Shown here: piece after piece, positions 9,443 through 18,399 of the stretch
Layout: the number at the start of each line of letters is the position of its first letter
Numbering within the stretch: position 1 is the stretch's first letter
From: Alphaproteobacteria bacterium
GTDB taxonomy: Bacteria > Pseudomonadota > Alphaproteobacteria > UBA9219
Length of the DNA stretch: 44,515 nucleotides
Reading direction: 5' to 3'
Assembly (NCBI GenBank): GCA_028691835.1
Contig: JAQUYN010000013.1
Span: 1 to 44,515 of the forward strand
Position numbers and translations under genes: made by a program
The notes under the pieces: model-generated
What the model saw: the letters and a program-made list of their open reading frames with translations, nothing else
Databases searched by the model: none
What the model was told of the DNA's origin: nothing

Positions 9443-10003
9443 TTCTTGTGGAGAGTCGGATTCTGGTTGTTGGTCCGGGTCATCTTCTCCGACAAATCTT
9501 TGAATGCCGTCTCTCCAGTCTTGAGCTGTTTGGAACCGGCCTGACCATGCGCCCTCTTTGTTTGTTTGAGCCGACTGTTCAGCCCAGTAATAGATGCCGC
9601 CAGACGTTGCTCCGCGTTCAAGAGCCCAGCCTTCGGCGATCATATGTTCGGCAATATCAATCTTGCGGGTGCGCTTCCAGCGATAGCATTTGGCAAGCGC
9701 GGGCCCGTCCTTGTCAGGCGCTGTCTGCATTTCGCATTCAACAATTCTGCCGCCTGCAAAGTGTTTAAGCGCCATAAGGGCTTCTTCGCCGCAAGGCCAG
9801 GCTTCATCGTTCTGCCAGCATTGTTGGTCCGGCGCGAGCATATCCATACCCCAAAGGGAGACGCGCGTGCCATTGATGGCAAGCGTTCCCATATCTTCGA
9901 CGACAGCAACACCGTGGAGCGTTTCAAGATGGTCTGCGTTCGCGGGGAAGGCGTACGCAGTCGCCATCAATATAATCATAAGTGTTTGTGCAGTGCAGCG
10001 CAT
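9440..10003 (-). CDS. Exported SNase-like (thermonuclease fold) protein, probably catalytically altered
   Basis: From the ATG at 10003 it has a signal peptide (MRCTAQTLMIILMATAYAFPANA) and then a staphylococcal-nuclease-like domain: GVAVVEDMGTLAINGTRVSLWG, CGEEALMAL, then IAEHMIAEGWAL and an EGAWSGRF closing motif. Family members usually have DAPE and ARC around catalytic Glu and Arg; here these read APD and AKC, so Glu is replaced by Asp and Arg by Lys. Cys residues flank the site as in related alphaproteobacterial exported proteins. The frame extends eight codons further upstream to 10027; I prefer 10003 because the signal peptide begins there. The tail is acidic, and the TAA stop comes from the family A repeat. 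Confidence 0.75.
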   Translation of the reverse strand: MRCTAQTLMIILMATAYAFPANADHLETLHGVAVVEDMGTLAINGTRVSLWGMDMLAPDQQCWQNDEAWPCGEEALMALKHFAGGRIVECEMQTAPDKDGPALAKCYRWKRTRKIDIAEHMIAEGWALERGATSGGIYYWAEQSAQTNKEGAWSGRFQTAQDWRDGIQRFVGEDDPDQQPESDSPQE

Positions 10004-10191
10004 ATTATGCTTGGTCTTATCTAACATGTAAGTACACTAGATGAACATCATGGCCTAAATTAGGCTCTCGGTGTTATAGCTTGCGTTATTCTAGAATTGC
10101 CGCGTTGCTCATCGTAAGCCCGTCAATTCATGGATAACAATACACATATAGCCGTTGTTGAAACAAAAATCTAGATCGTCAAGAGGATCAC

Positions 10192-11607
10192 ATGAGCCAG
10201 CCTTTACAGAAAGAAGCGTCCGTTCGCATTGAGTCCGATACTTTTGGGCCTTTGGAAGTGCCTTGTGAGCGGTACTGGGGCGCACAGACCGCTCGAAGCC
10301 TTATCAATTTCAGGATAGGGGGGGAACGGATGCCTTTGTCGCTTATGCGGGCTTATGGGGCTGTTAAAAAGGCTGCTGCGTTGGCCAATGTTAAGCTTGG
10401 CCAGTTGGACGCCAAGATTGGCGAGGCCATTGTACAGGCGTCTGAGGAGGTTTATCAGGGTAAGTGGGATGACGAGTTTCCATTGGTGGTCTGGCAGACA
10501 GGCTCAGGGTCGCAGACGAACATGAACGTTAACGAGGTTATCGCGAACCGTGCGATTGAAATCTTGGGCGGTGAAATTGGCAGCAAGAAACCCGTGCATC
10601 CAAATGATCATGTCAATCGCGGACAAAGCACGAATGACAGCTTCCCGACGGCTATTCATATTGCCGCCGTTTTGATGATTACGGACGAGCTGCTTCCCGC
10701 GCTCCAGCATTTCCATGACGAGATGGACAAGAAGGCAAAAGCCTTTGATAAGATCGTGAAGATAGGTCGCACGCATTTGCAAGATGCGGTTCCCTTGACG
10801 TTAGGCCAAGAATTTTCTGGTTACGTGATGCAGTTACAACTTTCGATTGATCGCGCAACGGATTGTATGAAGCGCCTGTATCCGCTCGCGCAAGGCGGTA
10901 CGGCTGTCGGGACAGGCTTGAATGCTAAAAAGGGATTCTCAGAGGAGTTTGCGCGACAGATTGCCGACATCACAGGCAAACCGTTTACGACGGCGGCCAA
11001 CAAGTTTGAAGCGTTGGCAAGTCGCGATGCCTTGGTCGAAGCATCAGGCATGATGAATACGATTGCTGTGAGTTTTATGAAAATTGCGAATGACATTCGC
11101 TTGCTGGCATCCGGTCCGAATTGCGGCATCGGTGAGCTTTCTTTGCCGGAAAATGAACCCGGTTCGTCCATTATGCCGGGCAAGGTCAACCCCACACAAT
11201 CCGAAGCGATGACCATGGTTGCAGCGCAAGTTATGGGTAATCACGTGACGGTTACGGTGGCGGGATCGAATGGCCATTTTGAGCTGAATGTCTTCAAACC
11301 CGTGATCGCATATAATGTTCTGCAATCAATTAAATTGTTGGCCGATGTGGCGAACAGCTTTACCGATAATTGTGTTGTCGGGATCGTCGCCAATACGGAT
11401 CGGATTGGCGAACTTGTCTCACAATCTTTAATGCTTGTGACGGCGCTTAATCCACATGTTGGTTATGACAACGCAGCCAAAATTGCCAAGAAAGCCTATG
11501 CAGAAAAGAAGACGTTGAAGCAGGTTGCCGTCGAGCTGGGGCTTCTTTCCGAAGACGACTATGACCGCTTGATCCGACCGCAAGATATGGTGCATCCACT
11601 TGATTGA
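10192..11607 (+). CDS. fumC: Fumarate hydratase, class II
   Basis: Class II fumarase interconverts fumarate and L-malate in the TCA cycle without an iron-sulfur cluster. The 471-residue length is typical. Visible motifs include [15 protein letters not shown], the [14 protein letters not shown] substrate loop, [17 protein letters not shown] and the superfamily signature [11 protein letters not shown] with its catalytic Ser. The start at 10192 has a Shine-Dalgarno (AGAGGA) seven bases upstream. The 3' end overlaps the start of a small RHH_4 gene by 8 bp, an arrangement I know from other alphaproteobacteria. Confidence 0.97.
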   Translation: MSQPLQKEASVRIESDTFGPLEVPCERYWGAQTARSLINFRIGGERMPLSLMRAYGAVKKAAALANVKLGQLDAKIGEAIVQASEEVYQGKWDDEFPLVVWQTGSGSQTNMNVNEVIANRAIEILGGEIGSKKPVHPNDHVNRGQSTNDSFPTAIHIAAVLMITDELLPALQHFHDEMDKKAKAFDKIVKIGRTHLQDAVPLTLGQEFSGYVMQLQLSIDRATDCMKRLYPLAQGGTAVGTGLNAKKGFSEEFARQIADITGKPFTTAANKFEALASRDALVEASGMMNTIAVSFMKIANDIRLLASGPNCGIGELSLPENEPGSSIMPGKVNPTQSEAMTMVAAQVMGNHVTVTVAGSNGHFELNVFKPVIAYNVLQSIKLLADVANSFTDNCVVGIVANTDRIGELVSQSLMLVTALNPHVGYDNAAKIAKKAYAEKKTLKQVAVELGLLSEDDYDRLIRPQDMVHPLD

Positions 11608-11824
11608 ACAAGACCCTCAGGCACAAATTCTCAAACGCTCAGTGTCGGTGGCGGGCCATCGCACGAGCGTTTCGCTGGAAGTCGCCTTTTGGAACGAGCT
11701 TAATATGATTGCGGCGTGCGAAGGCAAATCGCTCAATCATCTTGTCACAGAAATCGACGCTGTTCGAAGCGGCAATCTGTCGAGTGCGTTACGGCTTTAT
11801 GTGCTTAAAGTTTTAAAGAGGTAG
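11600..11824 (+). CDS. Ribbon-helix-helix (RHH_4) small protein
   Basis: 74 residues from a TTG start that overlaps the fumC stop by 8 bp, so translation is probably coupled. The pattern [27 protein letters not shown] followed by LNHLVTEID and [10 protein letters not shown] matches the alphaproteobacterial RHH_4 family: a beta strand for DNA groove binding followed by two helices. Such proteins are putative DNA-binding regulators. Its stop overlaps by 12 bp the 3' end of the convergent kinase-like gene. Targets are unknown. Confidence 0.75.
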   Translation: MIEQDPQAQILKRSVSVAGHRTSVSLEVAFWNELNMIAACEGKSLNHLVTEIDAVRSGNLSSALRLYVLKVLKR

Positions 11825-13180
11825 GCCATGCTTTTTCAAGGCGGCGTTCTGGCGCTTAGCCAAGGCGTTGATATCAAAATCCGCCGTCATTTCTTGGAAG
11901 AGTCGGAACCAGTTCACCTCGGCCCCAAGACGCAGGAAGACACTGCCAAGGCCGATAGAGGCGCGATCCATCAGGACAAACTCTGGCGGGATGTTCACGC
12001 TCTTCATAGCTTTGAGCTTTTGATACACTTCCGCCGCGATCTTACGTCCACGCTGTGTTGAGTTTGTTTGCGAAAGCGGTTGGGCGCCGTCTGTCAGGAC
12101 TGGCGCATAAATAAAACGTGCCCAAAGGTTGAGAACCTCTAATAATTCGTGGGACATGGCGTCAAATCCCCACAAGCGATAGGCTTGCGCCGCTTGATCA
12201 AGGTTGTTATCGCGCAGCGCCGCAAAAAGCATAATGACACCTTGCACAAGGGCTGGCGGAAAAACGCGAATGCACCCAAAGTCGAGAAGATTGATGCTGT
12301 TGTCAGGACGGAAGGTATAGTTTCCCAAGTGGGGATCGCCATGAATAACGCCGTACCGATAAAAGGGCACGTACCAAAGACGGAACATGGTGATCGCAAG
12401 CGCGTTGCGTTCGGCTTGAGATTTGTGTGTGATCGTTTCGTCGATTTTGATGCCGTCCAGCCATGTCATCGTCAACAAGCGTGGTGTTGACAATTCTGCG
12501 AGAAGTTCGGGGACATGTACTTCGCGCACAGATTCTAACATGTCTCGATAAAGGGCCATGTTTTTTGCTTCACGCGTGTAATCCAACTCTTCGCGCAGAC
12601 GAATGGCCACTTCCTCATAGGCGGCTTCTGTCGAAACGGCTCCGCCAAACCGTTCGAAAAGTGAAAAGATAACTTTCAATTGTTGCAAGTCGGCCTCAAC
12701 GGTTGAGGCCATCTCGGGATATTGCAGTTTGCAGGCGAGGGCGCGTCCATCGTGAGCCGTGGCCTTGTGAACTTGGCCAAGGGATGCGGCGCACGTTGCC
12801 GTTTGCTCAAAGGTTTTGAGCTTGCTTTGCCAATCTGTGCCAAGCTCGCCCACCATGCGACGACGCACAAATGGCCAGCCCATCGGCGGGGCGCTGGATT
12901 GTAATGTCGCGAGCTCGGCGGCGTATTCAGGGGGCAGAAAATCGGGTATAGTCGCGATGAGTTGCGCGACTTTCATCAGCGGGCCTTTTAATCCGCCCAG
13001 CGCAACGCGTAGGATCGTGGCTTCGCTTTGTTGGTTCTTGCCGTTCAGGACACACGATCCCACATATTTTGCCCCGGCCTTGGCCATGGCTCCCCCTACG
13101 TTGGCATAACGCCGCGAGCGTTTGGAAAGGGTGTTGTGATCAGATGCTTTGCCCATAGGATTTGTATAAAGCTTTTGCAT
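11813..13180 (-). CDS. ABC1/UbiB/COQ8-family kinase-like protein
   Basis: 455 residues of the atypical kinase-like family that supports ubiquinone synthesis (UbiB) and related lipid processes. Motifs in order: an N-terminal KxGQ-type segment LKGPLMKVAQ (Lys70), the Ala-rich loop CAASLGQVHKA (130-140), Lys151 in CKLQYPE, the catalytic HGDPHLGN (280-287) and the metal-binding LDFG (299-302). The usual KxGQ reads KVAQ, a change inside the family's hallmark motif. No C-terminal membrane pair as in UbiB is obvious, so this is closer to the soluble ADCK/COQ8 type. It converges on the RHH_4 gene. The substrate cannot be told from sequence. Confidence 0.85.
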   Translation of the reverse strand: MQKLYTNPMGKASDHNTLSKRSRRYANVGGAMAKAGAKYVGSCVLNGKNQQSEATILRVALGGLKGPLMKVAQLIATIPDFLPPEYAAELATLQSSAPPMGWPFVRRRMVGELGTDWQSKLKTFEQTATCAASLGQVHKATAHDGRALACKLQYPEMASTVEADLQQLKVIFSLFERFGGAVSTEAAYEEVAIRLREELDYTREAKNMALYRDMLESVREVHVPELLAELSTPRLLTMTWLDGIKIDETITHKSQAERNALAITMFRLWYVPFYRYGVIHGDPHLGNYTFRPDNSINLLDFGCIRVFPPALVQGVIMLFAALRDNNLDQAAQAYRLWGFDAMSHELLEVLNLWARFIYAPVLTDGAQPLSQTNSTQRGRKIAAEVYQKLKAMKSVNIPPEFVLMDRASIGLGSVFLRLGAEVNWFRLFQEMTADFDINALAKRQNAALKKHGLPL

Positions 13181-13203
13181 GCCGCGTCAATGATGACAAA
13201 AAA

Positions 13204-16104
13204 TCAGGGTTGCGGTTTTATGAAATTTGCAAAAGGGGTAAGGGCCTCTCTCCTTTTTCCTCGATGAAGCTTTGTTAAAGCTTGTTTTTCAATTTGTCTA
13301 ACTCTTTCCCGGGAGACAGAGAAAGCTTCGCCTATTTGTTCAAGTGTGTGCTCCCCCTGTTCATCAATGCCATAGCGCATCTGTATTATCTTTTTTTCTC
13401 TTGGGGTGAGTGTACTAATAACCTCGCGGACAACTATGCCCGTTGATTGCTGTATGCAATGATCTTCAGGGGATTCTGAAACTCCAGCAAAGAATTGAAT
13501 CAATGGGTTCTGCTCACCATCATCGGGTGTTGTTTTGCCATTCACATCTGCATCCAGTGAGAACTGATTTTGACGATACGAGGATAGCTTCCGCAGGTCA
13601 TCGATTGTCAAGCCGAGTTTGTCGGCAGTTTCTTCATCAGTTGGATCGCGTCTTAGTTTTTTCTTAAGATCTGCTGTCGTTTTGTTCAATGTTACAAGTT
13701 GATCATGTATATGAGTGGGCAGACGTACGTCCTGATATGTATTAGTAGCGCATCGATTTACGCTCTGTCTTACCCACCACGTTGCATAGGTTGAAAATTT
13801 AGTCCCAAGGTACGGATTAAACATTCGTGTGGCGCGAGTCATGCCAATGTTTCCTTCACTCACAAGGTCAGCGCGTAAGTTTGAGAAGGCAAGATAGTGT
13901 TTGTTAACTGTGCTGAATACGAGCCTCATATTGGATTTCATAATCTCATCTTCGCGCTTTTTGATTTCTTGGACGTGTGTGTCCCATATCGTCAGTTTGT
14001 CCGTTATCTTCCCATCTTGATTTTGAGACCCTAGCTTTTTTCGCAGTTCCATCCAGAATCCATGTGCAGGAAACAAGTCCATTATCGAAGAGGTTAGATC
14101 TGGCAACGGATTGTAATCTTCCGTTGATGAGGGTGATGTGTTGTGTAGAGTATGCTGATCGAATAGAGTCCGAATGTGCTGGAGCGTTGTCAACGAATCT
14201 CCACTTAAATCTTCTTGTTCAGCATCGGTGAGATGAGCGAATTCTTGCTTTTGTGGACGATAGATATACATGCTTGAGGCATTTTTCCGACCGTAAAAAT
14301 GTGTCAACTCTTCATAGGCTTCAGGCAAGGACAGTGCGATAGAAAGGATTCCGTGTTGTTCATCCAGTATTTCATGGAAGATTTTCTGTTCTTTTGCGTG
14401 CGTAAGAAGAGCATGGCCTCGTATTTCGCGTGAAAGTAGTTCTTCGCTTGATGGTCCCCTTGGTCCATTTGGCGGTTTTTCTTTCTGTTCTCTTTCGCTA
14501 AAGCCATCAGGCTCGCATATGTCGCGTTTATAGGAGGTGTTGGTTCCGGTCGGCGCGTCAAAGCTCAGACGCTCTCGCCTGTGACGTTTTTGAGGTTGAT
14601 CGCGTTCTTCCACATCAAAGTCTGAACCGTCATCTTGACGCGGAAGCTTGGTTCTTTTTCCATTCTTTTTAATGTCAGCTTTGGTTCCAATTGGTGCATC
14701 TGGCGTTGCCGCTTGATTGAATGGTAATGGCTGGTTGGAGGAAATGTATGATCCTTCTTCATCGACAAACGGTACCTGTTGCGTAGGAATTAAGATGGGT
14801 GGCGTGGACGGATGTCGGATCGGATCACCACATAAATCTTTTCCAACGGTTATCACGTCCATAGAATCTTCTCTTTTGCGTCTTGTTCTGAATGTGATGG
14901 TGTCAACGACTTCCACGGTTTGATAGATTTGGCATGAGGCCTCCCACCTCAATTGATGCTCGTTGAGCGCGGTGGCGTTGGCTTTTTCCATGCGCTCTTC
15001 CTGTTGCTCCAAATAGCTCATGAGGAAATCGCCAGCAACATTAAAGTCCATCGTGTTTCGGATCAGAAGGTCACCATCGAGAATCTTCTTTTTGTATTTT
15101 GAGGCGTTGGCTTGGTTTTTAAGTGTTATCTTTAAAAGATCGTACAGCTGGTTTTCGCTTTGAAGGCCGCATCTTGCCATGCGTTCAAGAAGATCTTTAG
15201 GAAGTTTTGCAACTTTGGAAAGTGGAACCCCCTCATCATGCTCTAATAAAAAAGCAGTGAGGCCTCCGATCAATAGGGGCGGCGCTTTCATATGTGTAGG
15301 GGACGCTGGAAATCTTATTTTCGGTCCAAATGTTTCGCGCTTTGTAAGTATCCTGTGAACCGTTGGCTTCTCTTCCTTGGGCGCTAAAACGGATTTTACC
15401 TCTACGGCTTCAGTTGGCTTTGGCGTTTGTATGGTCAAAGCGGCCAAGGCGGCTAGCTTATCTGAAAACCCCGGCGTGATCGATGCGTGTTGTTGCTCTT
15501 CGCTCGCAGGCCGCGACTGATTGACGGAATCCAGTAATGGTTGCGGTTCACTGTTTTCACCATTATTGGCAAAATACTTCTGAAGTTGCGTCCACGCTTT
15601 TGTTGCGATGATGCCTTGCCCCGTTTCTATATTCAGAATGTTTTGTGTAATTTTGACAGCATGCCCAGCGGACTCGACGATGCCCAAACCTTGATCGAAA
15701 AACAGGTGACACAAATCCGCGAAGGTATGAATATTGTGCGTGCCAAGTCTTTTGCGCAAAGTATTCGACATATTTGAATAGTCGGTCAGGCGATAGCGTG
15801 AAGCTGTTGTGCTGATCCCTGGTCGTTCAGGAAGACCGATTGTTGCCGCTAGAAGGTTTATATGATGGGCAAGCTTTGGTCTATGCTCTGTCCCGCTCAG
15901 GACTTTTTTATTCCGAATTTTTACAACATTGTTTTGTGCCTCTCGTGGCGTGCAGCCAAGCACAATGTAGAGATCGCGCAGTTTCTGGTCTTCTGTAATG
16001 CCAAATTGAATAAGGGCCTCGGTGACCAGCGCATGAACCGCATCGCGATATTCTTCTGTTGTCATAACTATTTGCTTCGAATGATTTTTTAATGGTCCTG
16101 ACAT
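13204..16104 (-). CDS. Very large sigma-70 family RNA polymerase sigma factor with long N-terminal extension
   Basis: 966 residues from the ATG at 16104, chosen over an in-frame TTG at 16125 because GGGGGATAAG sits just upstream. Numbering here counts from 16125. Region 1.2-like sequence LLSREIRGHALLTHAKEQ is at about 563-580, followed by a 130-residue spacer. Region 2 is at about 724-800, with DLVSEGNIGMTRATRMFNP and FSTYATWWVRQSVNR as core-binding and -10 motifs. Region 3 is at about 800-865. Region 4, with TLTPREKKIIQMRYGI and VSRERVRQIEKQAL, is at about 905-950. This is RpoD-like, but RpoD is usually 600-700 residues. The first 550 residues include two helix-hairpin-helix-like stretches (115-150 and 305-335) resembling RpoA C-terminal domains, plus a charged low-complexity segment (470-560). 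Whether it is the primary sigma factor is not decidable here. Confidence 0.88.
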   Translation of the reverse strand: MSGPLKNHSKQIVMTTEEYRDAVHALVTEALIQFGITEDQKLRDLYIVLGCTPREAQNNVVKIRNKKVLSGTEHRPKLAHHINLLAATIGLPERPGISTTASRYRLTDYSNMSNTLRKRLGTHNIHTFADLCHLFFDQGLGIVESAGHAVKITQNILNIETGQGIIATKAWTQLQKYFANNGENSEPQPLLDSVNQSRPASEEQQHASITPGFSDKLAALAALTIQTPKPTEAVEVKSVLAPKEEKPTVHRILTKRETFGPKIRFPASPTHMKAPPLLIGGLTAFLLEHDEGVPLSKVAKLPKDLLERMARCGLQSENQLYDLLKITLKNQANASKYKKKILDGDLLIRNTMDFNVAGDFLMSYLEQQEERMEKANATALNEHQLRWEASCQIYQTVEVVDTITFRTRRKREDSMDVITVGKDLCGDPIRHPSTPPILIPTQQVPFVDEEGSYISSNQPLPFNQAATPDAPIGTKADIKKNGKRTKLPRQDDGSDFDVEERDQPQKRHRRERLSFDAPTGTNTSYKRDICEPDGFSEREQKEKPPNGPRGPSSEELLSREIRGHALLTHAKEQKIFHEILDEQHGILSIALSLPEAYEELTHFYGRKNASSMYIYRPQKQEFAHLTDAEQEDLSGDSLTTLQHIRTLFDQHTLHNTSPSSTEDYNPLPDLTSSIMDLFPAHGFWMELRKKLGSQNQDGKITDKLTIWDTHVQEIKKREDEIMKSNMRLVFSTVNKHYLAFSNLRADLVSEGNIGMTRATRMFNPYLGTKFSTYATWWVRQSVNRCATNTYQDVRLPTHIHDQLVTLNKTTADLKKKLRRDPTDEETADKLGLTIDDLRKLSSYRQNQFSLDADVNGKTTPDDGEQNPLIQFFAGVSESPEDHCIQQSTGIVVREVISTLTPREKKIIQMRYGIDEQGEHTLEQIGEAFSVSRERVRQIEKQALTKLHRGKRREALTPFANFIKPQP

Positions 16105-16182
16105 TCTTATCCCCCACATGACCAAGTGTTTTAGCTGTTTGGGGCCATTTGGCCTAGGGGGTATCTATGGTTAATTGTAAAA

Positions 16183-16220
16183 AAAAAGGGATGCAGATTG
16201 CGCTGCATCCCTTTTAATTT
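16183..16220 (-). terminator. Intrinsic terminator after fabG (works on both strands)
   Basis: GGGATGCAG (16188-16196) pairs with CTGCATCCC (16203-16211) around a six-base loop. Read on the minus strand it is followed by nine Ts, and on the plus strand by TTTT. It ends the fabD-fabG unit 12 bp after the fabG stop. Confidence 0.9.
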
Positions 16221-16231
16221 GGTAAACCAGT

Positions 16232-16972
16232 TTAAACCATAATCATCCCGCCATTGACGTGGATAGTCTGGCCCGTGATATAGCGAGCTTCCTCACTTGC
16301 CAAAAAGGCAATGCTGGCCGCAACATCTTTACCTTCTCCCAAATAACCAAGAGGGATATTGGCGAGCATCTTATTCTTTTGCTCTTCGTTAAGCTTGTCC
16401 GTCATTGGTGAGATAATAAAGCCCGGGGCAATGCAGTTTACCGTTACGTTGCGGGGGGCCATTTCTTGTGCGAAGGATTTGCTCATGGCAATCAGTCCGC
16501 CTTTGGATGCGGCATAGTTCGCTTGCCCCGCGTTGCCCATGACCCCGACGACGGAAGCAATGTTGATGATGCGTCCCCAACGGCGCGACATCATGCCCTT
16601 TAATGAGGCGCGAGACAGGCGGAAGGCAGCCGAAAGGTTGACGTTCAAAACGAGATCCCAGTCTTCGTCCTTCATGCGCAACGCAAGACCGTCACGGGTT
16701 AAGCCGGCATTATTGATAAGAATATCTACGCCACCGCCAAGTTTTTCTTCGGCTTCTTTGATCAGTTTCATGGGAATGGCTGGGTCGCCCAAATCCCCTG
16801 TGATCGTAAAGCTGTTAGGCCCGAGTTCTTTTTGCAGCGCTTCGATTCCTTCGGCAGAGCGGTCAGTTAAAACAACACGAGCGCCTTGTGCAATGAGGGT
16901 GCGGGCGATGACAGAGCCAAGGCCCCCAGCAGCGCCAGTGATAAGCGCATTTTTCCCATTTAATTCAAACAT
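16232..16972 (-). CDS. fabG: 3-oxoacyl-ACP reductase
   Basis: 246 residues. FabG reduces beta-ketoacyl-ACP with NADPH in each round of type II fatty-acid elongation. The Rossmann motif TGAAGGLG is at 12-19, NNAG at 87-90, and the catalytic Ser140, Tyr153 and Lys157 (YAASK) are in place; IHVNGGMIMV closes the fold. It begins 16 bp after fabD, so the two form an operon. The acpP and fabF genes that usually follow are absent: a strong terminator follows instead. Confidence 0.96.
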   Translation of the reverse strand: MFELNGKNALITGAAGGLGSVIARTLIAQGARVVLTDRSAEGIEALQKELGPNSFTITGDLGDPAIPMKLIKEAEEKLGGGVDILINNAGLTRDGLALRMKDEDWDLVLNVNLSAAFRLSRASLKGMMSRRWGRIINIASVVGVMGNAGQANYAASKGGLIAMSKSFAQEMAPRNVTVNCIAPGFIISPMTDKLNEEQKNKMLANIPLGYLGEGKDVAASIAFLASEEARYITGQTIHVNGGMIMV

Positions 16973-16988
16973 AGGTTTTCCTTTCTTC

Positions 16989-17933
16989 TTACGTCATTGT
17001 GTTTAAAAATGTGGCAATATCTTCCGGCGTTTGCAAAGAAACGGCTGAAACTTCTTTGTCGATGCGTTTGGTAAGTCCTGCCAAGACGGTCCCTGATCCG
17101 CATTCGACCAGTTGCTCAACGCCCTGTGCTTTCATAAACAGGACTGACTCGCGCCAGCGAACGGCACCCGTTACTTGCTTGATAAGCAATGATCTGATCT
17201 GATCCGGATCTTGTGTGGCTTCTGCCGTGACGTTTGTGATAACGGGGATAACTGGCGTTTTGACTATCGTTTGGCAAAGCGCTGTCTTCATGACATCAGC
17301 AGCAGGCTGCATCAAGGGGCTGTGGAACGGTGCGCTGACGGGCAGCTTGACGCTTCGCTTAAAACCACGTTCGGCGGCTATGGCGATGGCCCGATCAATG
17401 GCGGCAAGGTGTCCACTAATAACGACTTGGCCATTGGCGTTGTCATTGGCGGCGCAACAAATGTCGCCCTGCGCGGCGGCATTGGCAACCTCTTTCGCAA
17501 TATCAATATCAACGCCGATAAGGGCGGCCATACCCCCCACACCAATGGGGACGGCTTTTTGCATGGCCTCTCCACGTTTGCGCAAAAGGCGGGCCGTGTC
17601 GGCCAGCGTCAGGCTTTCTGCGGCGCAAAGGGCAGCATATTCACCAAGGCTATGTCCCGCAACAAAGGCAGCCAAATCTTGGATAGACTTGCCGCTTTGC
17701 TTGGTCAGGATGCTCATAACCGCCATGCTGACGGTCATTAGGGCTGGTTGTGTGTTTTCTGTTAATTTGAGATCATCTTCAGATCCGTCAAACATCAACG
17801 TCGAAAGCTTTTGGCCAAGCGTATCATCGACTTCTTGAAAAACCTCTTTGGCTTCGGGGAAGGTTTCGTAAAGGGCTTTGCCCATGCCAATTTTTTGGCT
17901 GCCTTGGCCGGGAAAGACTATTGCTCGTTTCAT
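16989..17933 (-). CDS. fabD: Malonyl-CoA:ACP transacylase
   Basis: 314 residues. FabD loads malonyl groups from CoA onto acyl carrier protein to supply fatty-acid synthesis. FPGQGSQ is at 7-13, the nucleophile elbow GHSLGEYAAL puts the catalytic Ser at 95, and SAPFHSPLM puts the catalytic His near 204. It heads the fabD-fabG pair. About 460 bp upstream of it are gene-free and contain a palindromic element. Confidence 0.96.
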   Translation of the reverse strand: MKRAIVFPGQGSQKIGMGKALYETFPEAKEVFQEVDDTLGQKLSTLMFDGSEDDLKLTENTQPALMTVSMAVMSILTKQSGKSIQDLAAFVAGHSLGEYAALCAAESLTLADTARLLRKRGEAMQKAVPIGVGGMAALIGVDIDIAKEVANAAAQGDICCAANDNANGQVVISGHLAAIDRAIAIAAERGFKRSVKLPVSAPFHSPLMQPAADVMKTALCQTIVKTPVIPVITNVTAEATQDPDQIRSLLIKQVTGAVRWRESVLFMKAQGVEQLVECGSGTVLAGLTKRIDKEVSAVSLQTPEDIATFLNTMT

Positions 17934-18399
17934 TTTTAACCTCTTTAGACTGTGTAGGCTTATCTCATCTTAACTCAAGGGTTCGTTTGACATTTTGTGC
18001 CAATCTTATCGCGTGAATTTGCTCGGCAATTACGTTGGGTTTTCATCATGTAGGTCCAAGATAAAATGGCGAAGTGGTATATTCGTAAATGAGCCGTTAT
18101 TCCGGAGAAACTTTCTTTTCAGCTTCGCAGAAGACGAAAGAAAGTTTAACCCGAAATCTGGTTTCCTTTAATTTTTCCTGCAAAAAAAAAGAAAACCAAA
18201 CCAGATTCCAGATCATTTTTCTTTCGTCACATAAGAATGTGCCGAAAAGAAAAGTGTCCGGAATGACGGCTCATTTATAATCGCCGCTTCGAACTTTTAC
18301 CTTGGATCGGCTCGTCAAAACACCAACTCTTGAATCGAGAGCAGTATAGTCTCTAAAGGGGTAGGGCTGGAAATGCAAGGGGGAGGGGAATAACCCACA
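17934..18399. other. Gene-free region upstream of fabD holding element C
   Basis: This region must contain the fabD promoter, near 17940-18080 on the minus strand, but I see no clear -35/-10 pair. The centre is filled by a 192-bp palindromic element (18086-18277). A 63-codon open frame within that element is a by-product of its symmetry. Confidence 0.5.
18086..18277. repeat. Element C: 192-bp near-palindrome with long terminal inverted repeats
   Basis: Left end TAAATGAGCCGTTATTCCGG mirrors right end CCGGAATGACGGCTCATTTA with one mismatch. Symmetry continues inward: CTTTCTTTTC opposes GAAAAG, GACGAAAGAAA opposes TTTCTTTCGTC, and ATCTGGTTT opposes AACCAGAT-like sequence. The transcript could fold into one long hairpin. 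No transposase is present and I see no second copy in the window. A MITE or a long regulatory hairpin are both possible. Confidence 0.8.

Noticed and set aside
9296..9445. Family A hairpin as a rho-independent terminator for the SNase-like gene
   Set aside because: The stem lacks a following T-run on the minus strand and the same hairpin occurs in copies that do not follow genes, so it is better explained as part of the repeat.
18089..18280. Plus-strand 63-codon open frame in the gene-free region upstream of fabD
   Set aside because: It coincides with the palindromic element C and has no ribosome site or protein-like features.
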